Below, in pieces: positions 22,960-35,368 of a stretch of 64,000 nucleotides of DNA (positions are counted from its first letter, which is position 1; each line of letters opens with the position of its first letter). Both the position numbers and the translations under genes were made by a program. The notes beneath the pieces were generated by a model. That model searched no databases. It was not told the DNA's origin and worked only from the letters and a program-made list of their open reading frames with translations. This DNA is from Paragordius varius. Its lineage: Eukaryota; Nematomorpha. The stretch lies in NCBI GenBank assembly GCA_964247055.1, contig OZ176059.1, positions 992,001 to 1,056,000 on the forward strand, read 5' to 3'.

Positions 22960-25360
22960 GCTTTATGTAAAAGCCCCTCTATTTCTCCCCCCGTAAAAAC
23001 TAAGTATGTTATTATTAAGTATTTTTCACCAAAGTTATGATTCGCTTTTAAATCAATAATAATTTTTGGTATATAAGGGGAAAATTTTTGTAATTGTTAA
23101 TTCAGCCGCTGGGTAAGGGGTTTATCCGCTAAAAACGCGTCACCACATAAAACAATGTTTGAAGTTAATTTTCAGAAAATTTGTGCCATATATAAGGGAT
23201 CGAATTATTGTATAAAGGCATAAAATTTCTGGCGAGCGCTTTTTCAACTAACCGCTGGGTAGGCCCCACATTTTGTATATTCCGTCACCATGTTAAAAAA
23301 TTTGTTTTTCTGGCAAGTTATCGAAAATGAGACCATTAAATCAATAACGGTGCATTTTTTTATTAGCCACCGGCTAATGGTATCCTGTTTGCGAAATGCG
23401 CCATCAAGTAAAATGACGTAACTTTGAGACAATTTTTGCTCAGGATGCAATGATAACTCCAGGTGTTCCACGTAATTGCAAAAATTTTAGTCAGGGCGCT
23501 TCTTTAATAATCTGCTGGATAGGGCTCAACACAGTAAAATGTACCACCATATAAAAATAATGTAACCTTTAATAATATTTTTGGAAGACCTACCCCTAAG
23601 TTAAAAAAAATTATAGTGGGCGCCATAAATAAGTGGCGGTTAGGGGTCCATCCTTAAAAAATACGCAACCATTAAATAATAAAATGAATTTTGTCCAAAT
23701 TATGAGACTGTACAAAGACAATAATAATTTAATTTAGTTTTTATATATTATCCAAGGGTAGGGCCCTACTCTATGTAAGATAGAAAACAACAAATAGTAG
23801 TGGTTTTAGAGCTCTATCCTCTGTAAAATACCGCACAATCAAAATATAAAGTGGCTTTAAGGCAATTTTGTCTCAAGTTATTAAATATAAAATCAATCAT
23901 AATTTAAGGTTTTTCCCGTATTATGGCAAAGTTATAACGCCGGTCGTTGTGTAAGGTAGCACCCAATGTTGAATATCCACTAAATAAAATAACAGTGGCG
24001 TTGAAATATATCTTTGGTAGGCTTATGAGACCATACGGATTCAATACACTAGACAACAAAATTTTCTGCCACTCGAGTGTTTTGCCTTTTTTGATATTTA
24101 ATATCATTTTAACAGTAAATCTGAAATAAAAATTATAACTCGTTGGAGGAATTTTGTATAATTTGATTTTTTGATTATGCGCCCTCTTTATCAAAATTTT
24201 ACTAAAAAATATTTTTCTTTGAAAATATACAATTAATGCCCATTTGTAATATATCATTCGAAAGAGTAATAAAAACTCTACAAAATGTATACTAATATGT
24301 ATTACATCGACAGTTAATATTGGAGACAAAGAGCGACAAACGCGCGAAGCGAGAGCATTTTTTTTAATTATTATATTTTTAAAACTAATGGATGAAAATA
24401 GCTCAAACTTTGTTTAGATGGAGATGAATGTCCAAAAAAGATAACACAAGAAAGTTTTTTTGATTAAAACATTTTTTATTGCTTTTATGTCACTCAAAAC
24501 AGCCATTTTTAAGTTTTTTGTTTTTTAAAAATTACTATCTCATCAATATTTTATTTTCTTTACAGGGCTGATAATTTCGAAAATTTAAAGATAAAAACAA
24601 AGTTTAAGGTATTTTTAATCTGTTATAGCCATTATGTAATAAATTTACAGTTATAACTATGCATTTTAGTATCCACTAGGTAAAATATTTATGATAATAA
24701 TAATTTTTATTAATAGCAAACCAAAAGCTTTTCCAAAGATTTTTTTAAATTAAATACTAATATAACCCTAATAATTATATTAAAATAATTTATATGGCTT
24801 TCAAATTAGTTTGTCTGTGAAAATTCTTGACTTATTTAAGGATTGAAAATTTTGACCATTTAAATCCAAATAACTTTTACATCCGATGGATTTAAATGAC
24901 ATACTACCATTTAAAAGATGCAGTTTTTTGCGCTCTTTCGAATGATATAAAATACATGGCTTCATATCTAAAACTTTAAATTTTCGAAATTTCGAGTTTA
25001 ATGTTAAATCGGGGCCAAAAATTATCGATAAACTCTAATATAAAAAAATTCTTCCATGTAAGACCAATTTTCTTTTCAGATATACTAATTATGTACTTTA
25101 ATGAAATAAATTTTAAATTTACAAGAATGGCAGTTAAAAAAAGTTAAAATTTGTTGTCTAGTGATATTCTTAATTTAAAAGCAAATGAGTGGTTAGGGCC
25201 GCACCCTATGTTAACCATGACGTCATCATAAATAACGTGTCTTTAAAGAAACTTTTTTGGAAAACTTATGAGACCATATGTATAATGATTTTGGTTGTGA
25301 GCTAATCAAAAGCCAAAATTTTAGTCAAAGCTTTATCAACCTATTGTAACGGCAGCAGTT
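22960..25360. repeat. Degenerate tandem repeat array 1 (period about 120-145 bp)
   Basis: A core of the form GGGTAGGCCCCACA...GTCACCATG recurs in altered form at about 23,108, 23,251, 23,515, 23,634, 23,753, 23,948 and 25,189, several of them about 119 or 143 bp apart. Units also share a TATGAGACCAT motif (23,327, 24,024, 25,262). Units differ greatly, so it is an old satellite. A CACTA element at 24,047-25,163 interrupts it. Confidence 0.65.
24047..25163. mobile_element. CACTA-type non-autonomous DNA transposon, copy 2
   Basis: Begins CACTAGACAACAAAATTTTC and ends AAAATTTGTTGTCTAGTG, flanked by ATA on both sides (24,044-24,046 and 25,164-25,166). 1,117 bp and nearly identical to 15,153-16,278, so both inserted or were copied recently relative to other repeats here. 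Sits inside tandem array 1. Confidence 0.83.
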
Positions 25361-25366
25361 TACAAT

Positions 25367-26175
25367 AAATACTTGACATATAGGGATAACGTGGCCTGGA
25401 ATCATTTAGCGGATAATATCTATGATCACGTAAAATCAATATTAATATTTGTTTTCTAAGGGGCGAAAACTTTTAAGTTACCTACATTTTTCTTAAAAAA
25501 ATAAAAATATAAAACCCCCTTTCAAACTTTTTTGCCGTAATCTTTTCTCTTTAAATTTTTTAAATCAATAATGCAACAGGCAAATTAATGTGTATTATGG
25601 TTAGAAATGTAAATAATTAAATTTTTTAAGCTTTCAAACTACTTTTTACCAGCAAAACTTGATATATATGATTTAAATATCAGCTGTACGTTTTTATCGT
25701 GTTTTCTAGAAGTCAAACGGTGAAAAATAATAGCTTCTTATAATACATGAGAACAATGTTTGATAATTATATTTTAACTAATACCTTGAAAATTGTATTT
25801 TATTAAAACTAGCCCAACAACTAGGACAAAATGTGAAACATGAAGAGTTAACTAATATTTATTTAGACCTTGCATTATCTAAATATTTAAAGAAAAATAG
25901 CGGCGAAAAAGTTTGAGACAGGAATTTTTCGAAATTTTTGTTTTTTTATATACATCTTTGATACATTTATTAATTTGGAGCAATATGTTATGTTTTAAGA
26001 TTTTTAAATTTAAATAGATATTAAAGTTATAAATCTATTAAACATTAAAGTTGGATAACATATAAGTATAGGTATTGTATTTTAACTCAAAACCTTTTTT
26101 TATTATATACTAGCGTAATCTCGTGCTGCTACGCAGCCCGAGGAAGTCCTTCGGACTTCTGGGGGACATTTAAAA
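25367..26175. other. Spacer between tandem arrays, with two GC-rich hairpins
   Basis: AT-rich with no gene. At its right end, 26,125-26,137 folds as GCTGC-TAC-GCAGC and 26,143-26,159 as GAAGTCC-TTC-GGACTTC, back to back. Confidence 0.5.
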
Positions 26176-26219
26176 AAAGGGACAATAAAATGATCCATAT
26201 ATGTGGATTATTTCGAAAC

Positions 26220-27880
26220 ATTACTTAATACCTATGATCTCATAGGATTTTCAAAACGTTGCATTCATACTAATATCTGGTTTAAAGGCCTTAAATTGAC
26301 GGCTAACGGAAAAAACCGCTATACTATAATTTTTACCTTTTTTATGGGTAATATTTAGAGCCTTTATTGAACTCGTATAGTTTCTTAAGTTTTTTAAAAA
26401 TAGCTCAAAGCCACGCCATTTTTGTATGGCGTCCCAGTTATAAACCAGTAGACCCCTACCCATAGGCCTATATGAAGAAAGCGCTAAGAAAAAATTTTCT
26501 CTTTATAGGGAAAATATTTGGAATCATCTTTGAGACCATCGTTTCATGGGATATTCGAAAAAATCCTCAACACTAAATAATCGTTATACGGTGGGGTATT
26601 TTTACGGCATAAAGGCCCCAAATTAACGCCTAATAAAAAAGGCCTGACTTTAATAATTACCTAGTTTCGGGTAATATTTCGAATTTTAAATGAGCTCATA
26701 TGGCATAAGTTTTAAAATAGTTCCAAAACAACACAATATCTATTTAGTGGCACAGTTTTTGGCGGGTAGCTTCTTACCCAGAGGCAGGTATAAAAAAGCG
26801 TTGGGCAAAATTTTTGTCTTATGGGGAATATCTGGAATCATAATGTCCATATGTTCCTATAAGCTCTTGGAAATGATGCCTCAAAACCAAAAAATTGTTC
26901 TATGGCGGCGAATTTTTTAGGGCGTAAACTTTTCTTAGCGTCTCATTGAAGTAACTCCCTATACTAAAATATTTGTTTTCTAAGAGGTAATAAATATCTC
27001 AGGCCCTTATTAAACTTATATAGCCTGATAAGTTCTCTGATTATTAACTCCTACAAAACACAATATCCATATGGTAGCGCAGTTTTAGGCGAGTAGCTCC
27101 CTACCCAGAAGCTGATAAGCGCTAGATTAATATTTTTGCGTTTTTAAGGAGGATACCTAGACTTATGATTTCGAATGAGTTTTTGGAAAATTGCCTTAAA
27201 ACTAAAAAATCATATGGTGGCGCATTTATCAGAGGGTGAAGGACCTAATTAAGGGCCAATTTTTAAAAACCGCGTGGCATTACCCTGTTACGGGTAATAT
27301 TTTAAGCATTTGTTGAACTCATATGGCCTGATAGGCTTTCTGAAATTTAGCCCCAAAGGCACGCTATTTCGATATGATGGGTCAGTTTTTAGCGGGTAGC
27401 TCATAACCCAGCACTATCCTCAAAGAAACGCTTGACTAAAATTTTTGCTTTTAACAGGGAATACCTGGAACCATTATTGAATTTTTACGGTCTCATACTT
27501 TGGGCGAAAAATAGATTCGAAATATTATTTTGTGGCCTTAATTTTTTGAAAAAAATGACATTTTATGGGCGGAGCGGGTAAAAACAAGGCCTAATTTAAA
27601 AAAGCGAGCCGACTATGTTCGGCTCAATCGAAAATAAATAAATATTTGAAATCGAATGGTCTAACACGTTTTCCGGAAAATTGTCTCAAAGACACAATTT
27701 TTGTGAACTTCTGTTTTCAAAAAAACCCGTTTTTTACACGGGGTGGGCCCGAACTGGGGGCCTAATTCAAAAAAGGGCGAAGCTATAGTCGGGGCATTCA
27801 TTTATGATTATATTTTTTTAATATTTGGTAAATGGGTCTACCGGTTTTCCGGAAAATCACAAAGCCACCACTTTCATTTT
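26220..27880. repeat. Tandem repeat array 2 (period about 320 bp)
   Basis: Two landmarks alternate. CACAATATCCATATGGTAGC-like starts occur at about 26,410, 26,730, 27,055 and 27,355; GGGTAATATTT...GAACTCATATGGCC-like runs occur at about 26,345, 26,670, 26,980 and 27,290. Each unit also carries GCGGGTAGCT...ACCCAG. Four to five diverged units; GC-richer than surroundings. Open frames here are unit shadows. Confidence 0.72.
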
Positions 27881-27953
27881 TATAAATATATATTATAAAT
27901 TTAAAACCCTTGGAATAAAAAACCCCAAATGTATACTATCATATATTTAAAAA

Positions 27954-28041
27954 TAAGCTAGAATACGTTTGAAACAAATAAAAATTTTTTTTGACTTTTA
28001 TTGAGAAGTTCTTTTATTTCACACGCATTCTAGCTTATTTT
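27954..28041. repeat. Short fold-back element
   Basis: AATAAGCTAGAATACGTTTG...AAATAAAAA pairs with the inverse TTTTATTT...CACGCATTCTAGCTTATT. The whole unit is under 90 bp and would form one hairpin. Confidence 0.6.
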
Positions 28042-28600
28042 ATTAATAATTATATTATATATAATGGGTAATTCTGTCAATTTTGCATATTTTCAGTTTG
28101 AAATTTAAAAAGCAATGTGTTTCATGCAAATTAAACATCTAAAGTTTATATATTTTGTACGACAATACTTGTACAATACATTTTTTGCAAATTTTTTCGA
28201 CAAGTTATATTATGTTTTATTTTAAAAATTTAAATTAACATAATAAATTAAATTTAAAATTTTGAGAAACAGTAGAAATTTTTTACAAAATTAATTTATA
28301 ATAGTAAGATTGATTAAATCACTCTATCTGTCATTTAAACAATTATATATTTTTTATTTATTATATTTGAAAATTTAGCAGAATAGATATCAAAATGTTA
28401 GGGTGCAAATTTAAATTATAAATAAAAAAAATTTAATATAAGTTTTCACATCTAAATCATTATATTTTAGATAATGCGAGTTGATAATTTCTTAGAGAAT
28501 TAAGGAATAGGATATGATATAACATCTAAAAAGATGTTAATGGGAAATCAAGATAATAATAATTGTTGTTAAAATTGAATTAGATATTTTTTGTTTAAAA

Positions 28601-28831
28601 AATAACTTATTTCGGTATATGATTGGCCAAACGGGACTTTAAATTACATTTTTTTGACATGCAATGTGATGAATAGTTACTTGCTTAATAATTTGCTGCA
28701 AATATAAAGCATTTATTTAAATATCTATTTAATTAAAATAAAAAATTCGTACATGTCATCAGACATATAAATTAAAAGCCCTATCATCCAATTAAAATAC
28801 AAATGGCCAATAAAATAACTCTCGTTACTGT
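28601..28831. mobile_element. MITE family B copy (diverged left end)
   Basis: The right end reads CAATTAAAATACAAATGGCC then AACTCTCGTTACTGTA, the family B terminus. The left arm is weaker (TTTCGGTATATGATTGGCCA). Confidence 0.5.
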
Positions 28832-29131
28832 ATTTACCGTTACAAAACTTGTATGAAATCTAAATGGTTTGCATTCGAAATTTTTAGCATGCTTATATGT
28901 TCCATTTAAAACATATATAAAGGTAATCAAAATAGTAAATTATATTAATCACGCTATCTGCCAATTTAGATATAAAAAATTTAAAATTATGCAAATTTTG
29001 CTAAGACATAAAGAATTAAAAACATGTTAGGGAGGAAATCCAATTAAAAACCTAAATTATTAATTTGTTAAATTCTTTAATAAAATAAAAAATAGAAATA
29101 CATTTTAGAATCCTCAAAAATATTTTTATGA

Positions 29132-29167
<36 letters not shown>

Positions 29168-29254
29168 GAAATAATATATATATATTCTGATAGGAAAATG
29201 TAGAATTAACATGGTACTTAAATTAGATGAAGGTTTCGAAATTTTTATGCCCTT

Positions 29255-29835
29255 CCAAAATCTGCGGGTTCACTTAAACGCAAAAATGCCGAGATTGCGA
29301 ATTCTTAAATATATGCTAAATGACATCAAAAAAGTTTATTTTTTCCCGAAAAATAGATATTTTGTTGAAAAATTACATTTATAGCAAAATTTTGTGGAAG
29401 CATATTTTATACTTTTAAAATGAAAACAGTATAAAAGCGCTCTAGATATTTTATAAACACTTTTTTTATATGATTTAATGGTTTCTATCACCTAAGAATT
29501 TTATTCTCAAAGTTTTTTTGCTATTAAATTTGCGTAAATTTTTAGAAAAAATAATTTATAGTTAACATAAATTTGAAACGAATGAATGTTTTAATAACAC
29601 TGAGGTAATGTTCAGCACATTATGTAGGAAAACTGTTTTAATATTTTTTGAAACGTTTTTATGATGCTCAATTTAGTATGAAGTACGCTTCAGCCTAAAT
29701 ATTATTTTTGGAAAAAGTATCATTTTTTTAAAAAATATTTTAAATTGATATTTAAATTTAGCATATATTTAAAATTTAATCGCACAATCTCGGCATTTTG
29801 CGCTTAGTTAAAGACCAGCACCCCTTAGAACGGCA
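29255..29835. mobile_element. Unclassified inverted-repeat element
   Basis: GGGTTCACTTAAACGCAAAA then ATGCCGAGATTGCGA at 29,267-29,301 is inverted at 29,782-29,815 (CGCACAATCTCGGCATTTTG then CGCTTAGTT). Interior is AT-rich and non-coding; superfamily unknown. Confidence 0.5.
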
Positions 29836-29839
29836 AAAG

Positions 29840-32800
29840 ATTTTGGGTTTTTCACTGCAAAATCTAATTTAAGGTAAATATATTTTTTTGCTTTTTCTAA
29901 GTTTTTTTATATTAAGTGATATTTTTAGAATGATGCACATAGTTTTTACCAAAAAATTAATAAGGAGCAGTTACCACAAAGCTCTTAGAACTTTTATTAA
30001 CGCGTTAGGGCCAAAATTAAACCAGCATGATAATTCTGATACATTTTTCTATCACAGGTATTATCCACGATTTCGGACGCAATGAAGAGTTGTTACTTGG
30101 AACTATTTAAAGATAGATTACATTAGATTATCGGGCAAAACACAATGTAAATCACTGGCTATTTTTTTTAATAAACTTCTTAAAAGGAAAAGCATTTAAA
30201 TTTAAAAAAACTTATCAAATTAAAAATAGTTCGATAAACGTCATATATTGCTATAGAGTTAATAAATAGAAAAAACTTAATACTATTCCATGCCTAAATT
30301 TTTTACGAATAAATAAAGAATAAATTTTGGTGTGAAGTTTAAATTTTTGATGAGATATATTAAATTTTTGGACCAAAATATAATATTCAAGAATAAATAA
30401 TTAAAAAAAACAACACTTTATATAGAATTTAAAAGTCCAAAGTTCTCATAAATTCCACTAAACAGAATCAGCTGATTTGTACGTATTAATTTAAAGAATA
30501 AGTAAAAGCATTTTAATTTTATATTTGATTTTGATTAAAATATATTTTTAATTTGTAAATCTAAAAAGGCGGATAAAAGTTTGAAATATTTTTTTATTTT
30601 AAAAGTTCATCAAGTAATTTGACTCAATATCATAGTGCATTTTATTATCCTCTAGGTAGCCTAAAAGCTAAGGAGGGATTAGATGGCGAATCTCATAACC
30701 ATTATTAATTGCATTTAAAGCCATAATCAGTAATGTGTACAGTAATCTGATGAAAATACAATTTTTAGGCCTATTTCAAACATTTATATTTCAAAAAATA
30801 CCTATTTTTAACAAAAAGTAATATGTTTTTGTTATTTGAGTCAGAGCGCAAATCGGGTTAAATACATCCTAATTATATTTTCGTAGAATAATAGCATAAA
30901 AAATTTATGATGTTTTTAGACGAGTTTTTAAAATAGATTTTACCTTTCTATTGACTACTCGCATAAATAATTTTATCGCACATTATGTCAATTTTTTTGG
31001 CGATATTGGATTTTTAGAAAGATATACAGTGCACGTAATAGGGGAACGGTGGTGGGCCGTACAAAAAATTTTGATAACACACATCAAGACACTCTGGGTA
31101 TTTTTATTTTTAGGGCTTACATGAAATCTCTAGAAGTTTTTTTCTTGATAATAAAATCGGCATTACTTAAATTTTCCTGAATCTTATGTTTTTTATTTTT
31201 TAAAAAAAATTTGTGGATCCTTAATAGGTTTGTTTTTTTTAATAATTGTAAAGTGTCTCAATTTCGCGATAAATATTGAGTTTTTATATAATGAATAATA
31301 TTAAAAGTAGATGATCTAGTCTTTAAAGCATGGTGGAAACGGTACACATTATTATATTTTAAAACAAGTTTTTTTTTAAATTCAATATATGCTTTCTAAA
31401 TTCAAAAATCTTATATAAATTAAAATATTATGCAAATTTAAAATTATGCATTCTTTAGCCTTTTAGGAACATGATTTAATTTTAAAATAATTGATAAATT
31501 CACCGCCATTTTTTACTAAGGTTTATTAACATTTAGATAATACAATATGAATGGATATTATGGTTAACAAAATGTAAATTACAAGCTTTTAAAAGCTCAT
31601 AAATTACATTTTAGCGGAATTTCAATATATATTCATTTAAATCAGCTGTTTGTTTTAATCGGGTTTTGGAGCCATTCGAAATTCGGACTCTCAAAGTTAG
31701 AAACCCCTAAAACAGCAGTCTTTTTTAGCTAATACAAGAGAACAATGTTTGATTAAATTAAACCATTTCAAAAACAATTTCTTTTACAATTCTTAGCTTC
31801 AAGGCAGAAGACTGCTCGCTAAAATCCTTAAATTAACGAAATGAACATTTTTTTAAGCTAAGTATACTTTAAAATAGGATATAAAAGAAATACAGAATGA
31901 ATATATATACATTGCTTGCCAGATAAACTATAAAGCCTGCTATTATTCAACAAACTTTCTTTTTTCGGTATGAGTTATCTAACAATATCTAATAAAAGTC
32001 TAGAAATATTTACTCAAGCTGTTCAAAAAAGAGCTCAGTTATAAAAAAATACTCATAAAAATGACTTTCAGCAGGTTGCAAAACGAATTGAAAAAAAGAT
32101 AACAACCAAGCGAGAATAAAATAAAATGTAAAAAAATCAAATGATGGCAAAAATAAAAACGATCTAGAAAGTGTAGAAAATGTAAAATATTACAGGTGTC
32201 AAAGGAAAATAGATTTATAATTTTGTGTTTAAATAATATTAATTTTGAATATACAGACCAGATCATTGATGTTTAAGAAAGGATTTTAATTACACAAAAA
32301 GCCATTAAAGAGAGATTGACTAACTATATAATATAACTGTATCGTGTGCACGCAATACAAATCGAATACTATTTAAGCGATATCTTAAAAATAAGCCCCT
32401 TGAAAACATATTTCTATAGAGGTGAGAAGCGATATACTACGGTTATATAAATATGGTGCCAATATGGTTAAATCACCTAAGAAAACCAAAAAAGTATTAA
32501 TAAATAGTTGCGAACCATCTTTTTTCTCAGGCTCCCTAACAAACTTTAATGAATCTAACCAAAATTAAAACGTCGTATCCTTGAGCAACTAATAAACAAT
32601 TAAATCATAAAATAAAGGTATGACAATACTAACTATAAATGCATGTATTTTGTATCGATATAAGCTTCAGATAGCTCAACAAAATATTAAATAGGACAGC
32701 CTTTAACTCGTAATGCTGAATACTTAAAGTGGTCGGACAAGGAGATAATTCAAAAAAATTAAATACTGTTAATAACATTCTAGATATTATAAATAAAAAA

Positions 32801-33095
32801 AGTTTACATATTTATGCCACATTCAAGGTCTCAAAGAAAAAAGAGACAGGAATGATCTTTTCATTTTCAAATAATTACCCATACGTCTAAAAGTTCGTGT
32901 TTCACGCATGCTATTCGAATTAAAAACACATTTTATGCATATCCGTTAACATTTTTACCACCTCCAAATTTTGAGAAAATTTCTTTGCAGTCCAGAAATT
33001 CACATTTTTGTCTTGATAAAGATTTCTATTTTCAGAGAGAATAAAAAGCTTAAGGGAAATTTAATTATGAGAATTTTTATATATTTAACCGTTTA
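29840..33095. other. Gene-free AT-rich stretch
   Basis: Open frames at 29,888 and 32,039 lack any domain. A GC-richer patch at 31,030-31,065 (ACGTAATAGGGGAACGGTGG) is unexplained. No RNA gene seen. Confidence 0.5.
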
Positions 33096-33098
33096 TAA

Positions 33099-34589
33099 TA
33101 CTAAACAACCAATTTTGACATTTCACTGCCATTCTTAAAAATTTAAAATTTATTTCAATAAAGTACATAAATAGTGTATCTGAAAAGAAAATTGGCCGAG
33201 CACCTAAGAATTTTATTATATTAAAATTTATCTTAGTTTTTGGCTTCAATTTAACAAACTCAAAATTATCAAATTAAAAGTTTTAGATATAGAGCCATGT
33301 ATATATTCGAAGGAGAGCGAAAAACTGCATCTTTTGAATGGTAGTTAATCATTCTCAATCTGACGTGAAAGTTATTTGGGTTTATATGGTCAAATTTTCA
33401 ATTAAAAAAGTCAAAAATTTTCACAGACTAACAAATTTAAAAATCACATAAATTATTTTAACACTTCGATTCAAATTGGGGTATCCAAATACCCAAGATT
33501 AAATTTGAGTTAGGATTTTTAAAAAACTACTGAAGGAAACGGTCCCAAATTTATGCTTCTATCCTAATAAAAATTATATAAATATGGCAAAATATCTAAA
33601 TAAAATTGTTTTGGAAAAAAAAGTTCCATGACAAACTACTTCGACGCCATTTTTATTTTATAAAATTTTTGCAAAATATCGTCTTTATTTAATTTTAAGG
33701 GTAAAAATAAAGCTATTTTTTTATTTAAATTATATCTAACATTGATAGAAACAAAAAAAGCGGTTTATTTTGTATTCTTTTTTAATTTTACCATTTCACA
33801 TACATCACGTTGACAAAATTTTTACCTTTCGATTTTAGATTAAAATAAGTAATATCAAGTATTTTTGAATAAATTTTTTAATATATTTCGATTTATTAAT
33901 GTTATATAAGTGCAGAATTTTGCAATGGTTTCGATTCCTTTTTATATTTTTTATAGAATTTAATTTTAAACAGGCCTGTGGTATTTACCTACCCCAGTTT
34001 GAATCGAAGGACTATAATGAATGTGTTGTTCCAAGTGTTAATATAATTATTAGGGTTACACTAAAAAATTAAAAAACTCTTTGGAAAAGCTTTTGGTATG
34101 CTTTTTTAATAAAAATTATACCAAAATTATTTTACCTAATGCATACTAAAATGCATCGTCATAACTGTAAATGTATTACATAATCGTTTAGATAATAAAA
34201 CACCTTAAACTTTTAGTCTTTAAAATTTCGAAATTAAGCCTCATAAAGAAAATAAATTAATATTGATGAGATGGTTATTTTAAAAAACAAACTTTAAAGC
34301 TGTTTTGAATGACACAAAAGCAATAATTAAGTCTTTTAATCAAAAAAACTTTCTTGTGTTATCTTTTTTGGACATTCATTGCCATCTATACAAAGTTTGA
34401 GCTATTTTCCTCCAATATTTTTATAAATATATTATTTAAAAAAACGCTTTCTCTACGCGGGTTTGTCGCTTCCTAACTCCAATATTAACTGTTGATGTAA
34501 AACATATTAGTAAGCATTTTATAGAGTTTTCATTACTCTTTCGAATGACATTGCAAACGGACATTTCTTGTATATTTTCAAAGAAATGC
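33099..34589. mobile_element. CACTA-type element copy 3, inverted, diverged and truncated
   Basis: Starts TACTAAACAACCAATTTTGA (decayed CACTAGGCAACAAATTTT) and runs in reverse order through the landmarks of copies 1 and 2, e.g. ACTGCATCTTTTGAATGGTA, AAAGTTATTTGGGTTTATAT, TTGTGTTATCTTTTTTGGAC and CGGGTTTGTCGCTTCCTAAC. It stops at about 34,589 before the other terminus. A family D element (33,462-34,037) is inserted in it. Older than copies 1 and 2. Confidence 0.75.
33462..34037. mobile_element. TTAA-flanked element family D inside CACTA copy 3
   Basis: Starts CACTTCGATTCAAATTGGGG, ends GTTGTTCCAAGTG, with TTAA on both sides (33,458-33,461 and 34,038-34,041). The undamaged CACTA copies have a single TTAA at the matching place (ATTATTTTAATATAATTATT on their reverse strand), proving a 4-bp TTAA duplication on insertion. 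TTAA targets are typical of piggyBac; the CACTT terminus is not the usual piggyBac one. No coding frame. Confidence 0.78.
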
Positions 34590-34928
34590 GTTAATATTAA
34601 CACTTCGGATTATAATGGAACTGTCCCAGTATATTATATTATTTAACTAATAAGCACGATCCCAATTTAAATTTATTCTTATTATAAAAATTAAATCAGT
34701 ATTTAAAAGCATGGTTTCTTGCTACGGCTTATAAAGTAATTTGTTTACTAAATTCGTCGAACATATTTATACAGACGAATTCAACAGATTTGTAACGAAC
34801 CCAATTTATATCGAGGGACATTGAACATAATTTTTATACATAAATCTACTACTTTATTTAATTGGATCTTAAAAAAGTGCTACATAAGGTCTAATAAAAA
34901 AATAAAACACATTGCTTTTACTTTAATA

Positions 34929-35125
34929 TACAGTAACGAGAGCTATCCATTTTTCAGTCAAAAGCAACACTTTTTCAAATAAACGCAACATTTTTTCATT
35001 TTCAAGCAAACGTAACATTTTTTTGTTAGGATGGAAAATGTTGCGTTTGCATGAAAAAGTTTTCTTTTGACCGAAAAATGGTATATTATTGGTTATTTGG
35101 GTATTTATATTGGCAAAGAGAATTT

Positions 35126-35204
<79 letters not shown>

Positions 35205-35368
35205 CCTGCCACGTATGAGATTTTCCATTTAATAGTTACATATTTAATTGAAATCACTATTTACCCTATACATTGATCAAAATATATCTAACATAAACTT
35301 AAAATCTCATACATGGCCCCTTTTTGCCAATGAAAATCCGAAATGGCCAGTAATAGCTACTTATGTAT
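34929..35368. mobile_element. MITE family B copy with internal hairpin and (TA)n tract
   Basis: Left end TACAGTAACGAGAGCTAT; right end AATCCGAAATGGCCAGTAAT-AGCTACTTATGTA. An internal fold-back (34,947-35,081) pairs CCATTTTTCAGTCAAAAG with CTTTTGACCGAAAAATGG. A TA-dinucleotide run lies at about 35,128-35,198. Confidence 0.65.

Noticed and set aside
22960-27880. CRISPR array
   Set aside because: The repeats are long, diverged and lack constant short repeat/unique spacer structure; this is eukaryotic satellite DNA.
34923-35228. 101-codon minus-strand frame with a long Tyr-Ile run
   Set aside because: The run is the translation of a TA-dinucleotide microsatellite inside a MITE; the rest lies in a fold-back arm.
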